IMG/VR virus record: IMGVR_UViG_3300048635_000111
Span: 1-21,269 of that record
Strand: one strand, 5' to 3'
Length of the DNA: 21,269 bases
Origin: a virus
In this document: piece by piece, positions 15,532 to 21,200 of the stretch
Numbering within the stretch: position 1 is the stretch's first letter
Layout of the letters: each line of letters starts with the position of its first letter
Position numbers and translations under genes: made by a program
The notes under the pieces: generated by a model
What the model was told of the DNA's origin: nothing
The model's input: the letters and a program-made list of their open reading frames with translations, nothing else
The model's database searches: none

Positions 15532-16393
15532 TTTTAGATTTAATTAAATCTTTTATTGGATAAAATTTCTTTTGTTTGAAATTAATTAAATCCTCTGCTT
15601 TTAATTTATTTTCTTTGTATAATTTATATCTCTTTTCTCCTAATAATTTTTTAGCCTCATAAGGTTCACTTTTTAAAAATTCATCAAGAGTTTTATTTTT
15701 ATATTTAGATATATCCTCTCCATTATAGATAGTTAATAGCATACTTCTACAATTAATATGTGTGTTTATATTTGGGATATATGGGAGATTAGAACGCTTT
15801 TTATATCTTTTAAACTCATAAAATTTATTATTTAGAGTTAAACATATTGTTGATGTTCTCCTATCTAATATTGCAGAGTATAGCCAACCTTTTATATCGC
15901 TTTTATATTGCATTTCAATATATTCATAAGCTAAATTTCTATTAGCTTTTAAATAATTATATGTTAGAGAACTCATAGCATAAGTATTTGCTTTTTTAAT
16001 TTTATTTATATCATTTAAATTTAAATTTGGAGTAGTTGCAAGTTGTAGCAATGATTTAAAATGTGTATTTATTCTTGATTTAATTAAATCATCTAAAGAT
16101 AGTCCAAACACTAAAGCATTTTTTATATTAGCATTTGGATTAATTTCAAAAGATTTTAACTGTTCCTCTTTTAATTGCAATAGTTGTAATTTAATTTTAG
16201 ATTTATAGTAATCTTCTAGCTCCTTTCTAATATATGCTTTTATATATCTTAGAGATATATTTTTATCAAGCATACTTTTTACTTTATCAATTAATTTTTT
16301 ATTCAGTGTTGCCTTAAAATCCCCAATAAATGGATATTCAATTTTGAAAGCGTTTAATTCAATTTTGATTATATCACTAGGATTTAATTTCAT
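15527..16393 (-). CDS. Head morphogenesis protein, Mu gpF/SPP1 gp7 type
   Basis: A 288-residue protein with the C-terminal signature of the phage head morphogenesis family: GWLYSAILDRRTSTICLTLN (about residues 166-185, the D-x-R-T-x-x-x-C-x-x-x-N/D-G motif) and later IPNINTHINCRSMLLTIYNG, where H-I-N-C-R-S is the H-x-x-C-R motif. These cysteines and histidine may bind metal. The N-terminal half is helical (residues ~30-120). Such proteins bind the portal and join the capsid in a few copies, with a role in DNA ejection. It is last in the thyX operon, far from the portal gene at 3687 that it normally follows. The ATG overlaps the preceding stop as ATGA. Confidence 0.85.
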   Translation of the reverse strand: MKLNPSDIIKIELNAFKIEYPFIGDFKATLNKKLIDKVKSMLDKNISLRYIKAYIRKELEDYYKSKIKLQLLQLKEEQLKSFEINPNANIKNALVFGLSLDDLIKSRINTHFKSLLQLATTPNLNLNDINKIKKANTYAMSSLTYNYLKANRNLAYEYIEMQYKSDIKGWLYSAILDRRTSTICLTLNNKFYEFKRYKKRSNLPYIPNINTHINCRSMLLTIYNGEDISKYKNKTLDEFLKSEPYEAKKLLGEKRYKLYKENKLKAEDLINFKQKKFYPIKDLIKSKN

Positions 16394-16623
16394 TTAAAAT
16401 CCTTTATAAAATATAAAACTTCTTTAATCGATTTAAATTTAAACTCTTTTTCTTGATACATAGTATATATAAATTTAGTTGTAAGTAGTGTAAATTTGCA
16501 TGTAATAGGATTTCTATATATTATAAAAATATAACTATTTTTTCTATCATATTCACTTATGGTTATAGTTGGTTTAAAAGGAGTTGTAAACATACATTTT
16601 AATTTAGCTATTATTTTCTGCAT
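16390..16623 (-). CDS. Small hypothetical protein between thyX and the gpF-like gene
   Basis: A 77-residue basic protein overlapping thyX by 20 bases at its start and the next gene by four (ATGA) at its end, so it is tightly coupled to both. It looks beta-rich in the middle (YIFIIYRNPITCKFTLLTTK) with a short C-terminal helix (FKSIKEVLYFIKDFK). There is no known motif and no membrane segment. GGGAT eight bases before the ATG supports the start. Its role is unknown; the double overlap argues that it is translated. Confidence 0.55.
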   Translation of the reverse strand: MQKIIAKLKCMFTTPFKPTITISEYDRKNSYIFIIYRNPITCKFTLLTTKFIYTMYQEKEFKFKSIKEVLYFIKDFK

Positions 16624-17230
16624 TGTTTATCCCACTTATAATTAAATTATAAATCCTATCATCATATTTTTTAATCTCATCTAAAAATATAGTCATTAAC
16701 TCTCTAAATTCCCATAATGCACTTTTTGATAATCTAAGTTTAGCTATATGGATAAACTCTCTAAGATTTAAAGTTATTGTTAATTGTGTTAAATAGCATT
16801 CAGGGAGAGCATATTTAATAAAATCATTAGAGTATCCCTTTTCAATCAAACTTTTAATATTATTAAGAGTTTTCATATTTAATTGGTCTATTTCTAAATT
16901 TCCAACCAATTTAATATATTTCTCATAATCGCTAATAGTATTTAATTTAGCTCCTTTTAATTCCTTTAATGTATATCTAGTGCTTTTCACACTTAAAGAT
17001 ATATGTCTATGTCTTGATAACTGTTGTAATAATGCACGACTAATTTTATTAATTTCAGCTTGAATTATTATATGTTCTAATGTGCTTGAATGCTTATATT
17101 TATTTCCAACTCTATCAATCAATTCTAAATCTTTTATATCCTTATCAGAATGTTTAAACGATTGCCAACATGTTCTTATAGCATGAGAACATATAAAAGG
17201 GTCTGTAATATTTAGTATTTTTACGTCCAT
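16604..17230 (-). CDS. thyX: Flavin-dependent thymidylate synthase
   Basis: A 208-residue enzyme that makes dTMP from dUMP with methylene-tetrahydrofolate, FAD and NADPH. The ThyX signature R-H-R-x7-S-x-R-Y is present as RHRHISLSVKSTRY at about residues 73-86; the second serine is the active-site residue that positions dUMP. Upstream, SSTLEHIIIQAEINKISRAL is the conserved E-H helix that binds FAD, and the C-terminal ELM segment with flanking helix closes the fold. The length is a little short of the usual 215-250 residues, from a brief N-terminus. It is first in an operon with a gpF-like head gene. Phages carry thyX to raise dTTP during replication; thyX is also the Campylobacterota form of the enzyme. 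Confidence 0.95.
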   Translation of the reverse strand: MDVKILNITDPFICSHAIRTCWQSFKHSDKDIKDLELIDRVGNKYKHSSTLEHIIIQAEINKISRALLQQLSRHRHISLSVKSTRYTLKELKGAKLNTISDYEKYIKLVGNLEIDQLNMKTLNNIKSLIEKGYSNDFIKYALPECYLTQLTITLNLREFIHIAKLRLSKSALWEFRELMTIFLDEIKKYDDRIYNLIISGINNAENNS

Positions 17231-17260
17231 TTTCTATCCTTGTTTTAAATCTAGTAAATT

Positions 17261-17269
17261 ATTATAGCA
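17261..17269 (-). promoter_or_regulatory. Extended -10 promoter of thyX
   Basis: On the minus strand TGCTATAAT (17269-17261) is a perfect extended -10 box. TTGAAA, at the edge of element copy 2, lies 19 bp upstream of the TATAAT and could act as a -35 box, so the repeated element may contribute to this promoter. A start near 17254 leaves about 24 nt before the ATG. Confidence 0.6.
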
Positions 17270-17276
17270 TACTATA

Positions 17277-17602
17277 AAAATAGCTTTTCAAGCTTTGTAA
17301 CCCTCTTTATAACCCCTTTAAATCCTCTTATAACCCTTTTGAAACCATTATTTCATGGGCTTGTAACCGTTATAACCCTCTTTTTAGCATTTTATAGTTT
17401 ATATATATCTGCATATATTCTTTTATCTCTTTTAAAACTATATGGAGATTTATTTATTTTTAATTTATAAAAAATAAGGTTACAAGGGTTACACCCCATA
17501 AAATAGGGGTTTCAGTATAGGTTATAAGAGGGTTATAAGAGGGTTACAAAATTAAAAAGAGGGTTATATATGCTATTTTAATAAATCTTGGATAGATTTA
17601 AA
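17277..17602 (+). repeat. Mirror-symmetric iteron element, copy 2
   Basis: 326 bp identical to 18576-18901. The left arm has TAACC motifs in near-helical spacing, TGAAACC, a CCATTATTTCATGG hairpin, then GTAACC and TAACC. A core of about 100 bp almost without G or C follows. The right arm repeats the same order in inverted orientation: GGTTACA twice, CCCCATAAAATAGGGG hairpin, GGTTTCA, then GGTTATAAGAG units with an 11-bp period. The right end is AAATCTTGGATAGATTT, a 6-bp dyad around TGGAT. Here that end codes the last eight residues of the tail hub gene. It occupies nearly all the gene-free space between thyX and the hub gene. Confidence 0.95.
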
Positions 17603-18447
17603 TCAAAATCAAAGTTATCTCTATCTATTTGCAGATTAAAGGAGATTATTTTAAATCTTCCTTGAACCTCATTAAAATTTATATTGATAGCTCTATTCAA
17701 ATTTAAAAGGTTTTCATCAAAATTACAATTTAATATTAATTGAACCTCATCAAGCATATTTTTATAGTTTAAATTATTTTCAATAGTTTTAACGCTATTT
17801 TTAGATAATCTAAAATTACTATAAATAGCATTGCTATAATCTGCTAATTTTGAATTAATACTATAACAGGTTTTAAAATTATTAAAATTACTATTACCAA
17901 ATATATAACTATTATTTTCAATCACATTTTCAATTATTTCTAACTCATTATAAGAGTTTAAATCTAATAGAGATGTATTATAGTTTAAATTATCCAAAAT
18001 AAGAGAGTTTTTATTAGTAATCAATACTAACCCATGTAATGCAAATAAAACATCTAAAAAGGCTTTTAAATTGGTTGTAGGATATATAATTATATCTTCA
18101 TCAAATAGTAATATTTTATTAGTATTATCTTTTATTGGCACATTCAATAAATCTTTTAATAGAGATGAGATTTTATACCCCTTATTAAACATTTTAACTT
18201 GTGTAAATCTATATTGATTTATTAAATATTTTCTACTAAATGCAAAATATTTAAACTCTTTTCTATCTTTTTTATATATCTTATGGGAGTTATAAACTGT
18301 ATATACTTTATTATAAAAATTTACCTCTGCTTTCAAAGGCAATTTATAATCTGTTTCAAACTCTAACATTTCTATATTATTAAAAATACCTCCATTGCAT
18401 TTTAAAGAGGTAAAATTAACCTCATCATTATTATAAAATATCATCAT
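17578..18447 (-). CDS. Probable tail hub protein (Mu gp44/gpD type)
   Basis: A 289-residue protein that probably forms the ring joining tube to baseplate and spike. Evidence is a mid-protein pattern of the family: GYKISSLLKDLLNVPIKDNT, then YPTTNLKAFLDVLFALHGLV and NKNSLILDNL, comparable to the hub segment in which a short helix and N-P/V turn lead to an F-L-x-x-L-x-x-x-x-G-L-x-L motif. The rest is strand-rich. The first ATG is used because AAGGAT sits seven bases before it; that site is part of the 81-bp inverted repeat shared with the gene at 19009. The last eight residues (DLNLSKIY) are encoded by the end of element copy 2. The gene is enclosed by identical direct copies of the element. 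Confidence 0.5.
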   Translation of the reverse strand: MMIFYNNDEVNFTSLKCNGGIFNNIEMLEFETDYKLPLKAEVNFYNKVYTVYNSHKIYKKDRKEFKYFAFSRKYLINQYRFTQVKMFNKGYKISSLLKDLLNVPIKDNTNKILLFDEDIIIYPTTNLKAFLDVLFALHGLVLITNKNSLILDNLNYNTSLLDLNSYNELEIIENVIENNSYIFGNSNFNNFKTCYSINSKLADYSNAIYSNFRLSKNSVKTIENNLNYKNMLDEVQLILNCNFDENLLNLNRAININFNEVQGRFKIISFNLQIDRDNFDFDLNLSKIY

Positions 18448-18526
18448 ATATCCTTTTATTTTTTATATATTTTATCACTTTTTAAATAGATTTAAAATAG
18501 CTTAAAATGTTGCTTATATCTCTTTT
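18446..18526 (-). repeat. 81-bp inverted repeat, left arm, with promoter and ribosome binding site of the hub gene
   Basis: Perfect reverse complement of 18924-19004. On the minus strand it contains TAAAAT (18474-18469) as a probable -10 box and AAAAGGAT as ribosome binding site, and it ends at the hub start codon. No recognisable -35 box is present, which would suit a phage-activated late promoter. Confidence 0.9.
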
Positions 18527-18575
18527 AAATATTGATTTTATATTTCAACCCCATATAAATAGCATGAGAGAGTAT

Positions 18576-18901
18576 AAAATAGCTTTTCAAGCTTTGTAAC
18601 CCTCTTTATAACCCCTTTAAATCCTCTTATAACCCTTTTGAAACCATTATTTCATGGGCTTGTAACCGTTATAACCCTCTTTTTAGCATTTTATAGTTTA
18701 TATATATCTGCATATATTCTTTTATCTCTTTTAAAACTATATGGAGATTTATTTATTTTTAATTTATAAAAAATAAGGTTACAAGGGTTACACCCCATAA
18801 AATAGGGGTTTCAGTATAGGTTATAAGAGGGTTATAAGAGGGTTACAAAATTAAAAAGAGGGTTATATATGCTATTTTAATAAATCTTGGATAGATTTAA
18901 A
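18576..18901 (+). repeat. Mirror-symmetric iteron element, copy 3
   Basis: Identical over its full 326 bp to copy 2, in the same orientation, and placed between the two arms of an 81-bp inverted repeat. Its arrays, hairpins and AT-rich core are as in copy 2. On the minus strand the right end gives an 11-codon ORF, MSFKSIQDLLK, parallel to that of copy 1. The remaining gene-free bases of this intergenic region (18527-18575 and 18902-18923) are AT-rich filler in which I see nothing further, apart from residual similarity of the left flank to the flank of copy 1. Confidence 0.95.
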
Positions 18902-18923
18902 ACTCATTGCATATTAATTTATA

Positions 18924-19004
18924 AAAAGAGATATAAGCAACATTTTAAGCTATTTTAAATCTATTTAAAAAGTGATAAAATATATAAAAAATAAAAGGAT
19001 ATAT
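18924..19004 (+). repeat. 81-bp inverted repeat, right arm, with promoter and ribosome binding site of the N-like gene
   Basis: Perfect reverse complement of 18446-18526. It contains TAAAAT (18976-18981) and AAAAGGAT and ends four bases before the ATG at 19009, so the two divergent genes have the same upstream 81 bases. Confidence 0.9.
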
Positions 19005-19008
19005 AAAA

Positions 19009-20166
19009 ATGCTAAATATAACCAAGATAGAAAATATAGAGATAAAACAATTAGATACATCTTTATCAAGTGCTAATAAATATCAAGATAAAGACCAAAT
19101 AAAAAAGGGTAAAAATACAATTGCAGATTTAGGAGAGGGTAAAAAAGCTTTGCAAACTACTTTTATAATTGAAGATGAAAACATATTTACAAAAGTATTT
19201 AAGATTATATCCAAAAAGAGATATGTAATGTTTACTGATAAATTTTATGGTAAATTTAAAGCATTTATTACAAGTTATAATATTAAGGGTTCAGATTCTC
19301 ACATAGGATATATGCTAATAGAATTGAATCTAAAAATAATTGAAGATATAGACCTCTCAATTAATTTCAAATCAAGATTAAAAAACTTTTCAAACCAATT
19401 AAAAGATTTTAAAGTAAGAGAGCATGTGATTAATTTTGATAATAAAATTATTGAAAATAATATTAATCCTCTAACTTTAACCCAAATAAAAGATTTGCCA
19501 TTAAGTCAAACATATAATAAGAGTTATGATTATGTGCAATTAGATTATAACTCTAAAGTAAATGATTTTATGCAATATTGCTTTAATAATTATAATTTTG
19601 ATAGTTCAATAGAGTTTTCAAAAATGAAACTTATTTTTGAAAGCATTGATATTTTTAATCAAGATATTTCTATGGTTTTTGAACTATTGGATTTAAATTT
19701 TAAATCTATCAAACCTATTAAGGATTATCCTTATATCTTGCAAGGGGATATAAAATCTATAAATAATATTTGGAGTATTGAAAATATTATCAATAGTAAT
19801 ATAAATTTAAACACAATTGCAATTATAAATTTATACTTATATATATTTATAAATAAAATGATTATAAGTGATTTAGATAGATTAAATTTAAGTAGATTAA
19901 CTATTGCTTTAATTGATAGAATTTTAAATACTCCAATATTAAATTTAGATAGTTTAAATATTGATTATTATCTAATTAGAAATGATATAGTTAATTATTA
20001 TGAGGCTAACAGTTATAAGGAGTTAGAAATAATTCACAATCCTTTAAACATTGATTATTTTGCATATAAAGAGTATAAAGATTTAAATATGAGTGAGAAT
20101 TTAAAATATATAAATAATTTAAATATAGAAATAATTGCTATTGGAAATAAATTTAAATATATTTAA
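19009..20166 (+). CDS. Probable DNA-circularisation (N)-like tail protein
   Basis: A 385-residue protein divergent from the hub gene. The N-terminal ~110 residues fit the DNA_circ_N domain of Mu gp43-type tail proteins: a G-E-G-x-x-A/R-L-Q-x-x-F strand (GEGKKALQTTFIIEDENIFT), an I-x-x-x-R segment, a Y-G-x-x-x-A-x-I strand (KFYGKFKAFITSYNIKGSDS) and a final L-I-E-L-N-L-K-I-I-E strand. After residue ~130 it is an Asn/Ile-rich helical region without a known domain. In Mu the N gene lies directly before the hub gene on the same strand; here they face away with identical upstream sequences. Name and role rest on the N-terminal pattern and on the neighbouring hub candidate. Confidence 0.5.
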   Translation: MLNITKIENIEIKQLDTSLSSANKYQDKDQIKKGKNTIADLGEGKKALQTTFIIEDENIFTKVFKIISKKRYVMFTDKFYGKFKAFITSYNIKGSDSHIGYMLIELNLKIIEDIDLSINFKSRLKNFSNQLKDFKVREHVINFDNKIIENNINPLTLTQIKDLPLSQTYNKSYDYVQLDYNSKVNDFMQYCFNNYNFDSSIEFSKMKLIFESIDIFNQDISMVFELLDLNFKSIKPIKDYPYILQGDIKSINNIWSIENIINSNINLNTIAIINLYLYIFINKMIISDLDRLNLSRLTIALIDRILNTPILNLDSLNIDYYLIRNDIVNYYEANSYKELEIIHNPLNIDYFAYKEYKDLNMSENLKYINNLNIEIIAIGNKFKYI

Positions 20167-20175
20167 CATTTTTAA

Positions 20176-20204
20176 TTGACAAATAAAAATTTTTAATATA
20201 TAAT
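20176..20204 (+). promoter_or_regulatory. Consensus sigma-70 promoter of the candidate RNA
   Basis: TTGACA (20176-20181), exactly 17 bp, TATAAT (20199-20204): both hexamers are perfect. This is the strongest promoter in the window. A start about seven bases on, near 20211, is almost exactly where the closing stem of the candidate RNA begins. Confidence 0.85.
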
Positions 20205-20210
20205 TATTGC

Positions 20211-20354
20211 ATGTTTAAAGTTTGGGGGCTGAAATTAAATCCTTTCAATTTATTAGTTAAATCTACAAGAACGATTTTATCTAACTATTTATTTTAATTT
20301 CTACAACAATACAACTATTAGCTGAAATAAAACCCTAAACTTTAAACTTTTATT
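20211..20354 (+). ncRNA. Candidate structured RNA, about 140 nt
   Basis: Between the N-like gene and the ORF at 20434 lies a non-coding segment with a clear fold. P1: GTTTAAAGTTTGGGG (20213-20227) pairs with CCCTAAACTTTAAAC (20333-20347), 15 bp with one G-U. P2: GAAATTAAA (20231-20239) with TTTAATTTC (20293-20301), 9 bp. P3: TAGTTA (20254-20259) with TAACTA (20282-20287), capped by a smaller AATC/GATT helix. GCTGAAAT occurs twice, beside each strand of P1. The 3' end is TTTTATT, which with P1 would terminate transcription. The segment is richer in G and C at the stem than anything nearby. It matches no RNA family I recognise; it may be an independent small RNA or the first domain of a leader. 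Confidence 0.6.
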
Positions 20355-20386
20355 CTCCTTTACTCCTATCTAAACAGTTAAAAGTA

Positions 20387-20435
20387 ATTACAAATCTTTT
20401 TTTATATAATTATATAAATTAAAAAGGTTTGTAAT
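20387..20435 (+). promoter_or_regulatory. Hairpin sequestering the ribosome binding site and start of the next gene
   Basis: ATTACAAATCTTTTT (20387-20401) pairs over all 15 positions (one U-G) with AAAAAGGTTTGTAAT (20421-20435), around a 19-nt AT loop. The 3' strand contains the AAAAAGG Shine-Dalgarno and the first two bases of the ATG at 20434, so translation should be blocked while the stem is closed. Confidence 0.7.
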
Positions 20436-21156
20436 GATTTTAAATATATGTGATATTTTAAAAGCAAAATTAAAATGTGAAAATATAAAATTATTTTCTG
20501 ATTTAAAAGCAAGTAGTAATATATTAAATATTATAAATGGCTCATTTAATTTTAATAATTTTGATGGAGTTGAAAATAAATATTATAGATTATGCTCTAA
20601 TTTAAATAGTGATGAAGATTGTTTAAATATGCAAGTTGGAACAGAAAATATTTTTACCTATCTTCCATTTAATGAAAACTTTTTTTATACTCCATACAAG
20701 TATTTAAATGCAGAATTAAGAGGAGAATTTTATCTATATGATAATCTTAGAATATTAAATATTATAGATGAGGTTCAAGCTTTTGAGATGTTTAAAAAGT
20801 CTCCTAATAATTATATTTTTATCATGATAGATAAAATAAATTATAAAGATTTTGGAAAGGGTTTGATACAACAGCAAATTAATTTTAAAGTGCTTTTATA
20901 TCTCTATGAGATTGCAAGATTTAATTTAAATGCAAACTCTTTTTATGCTATTGAGAGTGATATTTTATCTATTTTATATAAATTAAAAATATATCCAATA
21001 AATAGTGATTTTAAATGGAGTAGTGATAAAACTATAATAAGAGAAATAAATTTTAAATATTTGAGTGATAGTTTAGAAGTTAATAATATTTGTGATAGTA
21101 GAATGTTTGATTTTGAAATAGATATAAATGAGTGTAAACCTATTATAGATATATAA
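20434..21156 (+). CDS. Unrecognised protein, probably structural
   Basis: A 240-residue protein following the N-like gene and candidate RNA on the same strand. It is mixed alpha/beta. Residues ~70-100 are aromatic (TYLPFNENFFYTPYKYLNAE), the middle has a strand pair (NNYIFIMIDKINYKDFGKGL), and a segment around 155-185 is helical (LLYLYEIARFNLNANSFYAI). It contains four or five cysteines in the N-terminal third and two near the C-terminus, more than its neighbours. There is no membrane segment or enzyme motif. In contractile phages a gene beside N often encodes a tail completion or terminator protein, which this could be, but no family match is visible. Its start codon lies in a stable hairpin, so expression is probably controlled at translation. 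Confidence 0.55.
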   Translation: MILNICDILKAKLKCENIKLFSDLKASSNILNIINGSFNFNNFDGVENKYYRLCSNLNSDEDCLNMQVGTENIFTYLPFNENFFYTPYKYLNAELRGEFYLYDNLRILNIIDEVQAFEMFKKSPNNYIFIMIDKINYKDFGKGLIQQQINFKVLLYLYEIARFNLNANSFYAIESDILSILYKLKIYPINSDFKWSSDKTIIREINFKYLSDSLEVNNICDSRMFDFEIDINECKPIIDI

Positions 21157-21168
21157 AAATATATCTAT
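21145..21168 (+). terminator. Terminator-like hairpin overlapping the stop of the last gene
   Basis: ATAGATATAT and ATATATCTAT form a perfect 10-bp stem with an AAAA loop, followed by TTTAAA. The stem is all A-T except one G-C pair and the U-run is short, so termination may be weak. Confidence 0.5.
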
Positions 21169-21176
21169 TTTAAATC

Positions 21177-21200
21177 TTACAATAAAATGATATATTGTAA
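21177..21200. promoter_or_regulatory. Operator-like palindrome TTACAATA...TATTGTAA
   Basis: 8-bp arms around an 8-bp centre. TTACAATAAAAT in it is the reverse complement of the ATTTTATTGTAA core found at 9801 and 14422 upstream of the two accessory cassettes, so one regulator could bind all three. The remaining bases to the right edge show nothing I can support. Confidence 0.35.

Noticed and set aside
17277-17602. Telomere-like TAACCC arrays
   Set aside because: The hexamer resembles telomeric repeats, but units are spaced 11-12 or ~21 bp apart, alternate with other motifs and lie internally in the genome; better described as iterons.
9399-18901. Insertion sequence or MITE
   Set aside because: No transposase, no constant target-site duplication next to the three copies, and no short terminal inverted repeat at the outer ends; the symmetry lies in internal arrays.
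20211-20354. tmRNA
   Set aside because: GGGGGCTGAAAT recalls the tmRNA 5' end, but there is no T-arm sequence, no 3' CCA-type acceptor, no tag reading frame, and the segment is far too short.
20211-20354. Retron msr-msd
   Set aside because: The flanking inverted repeat and size are suggestive, but the next gene lacks reverse transcriptase motifs (no Y-A/V-D-D) and there is no second long msd hairpin.
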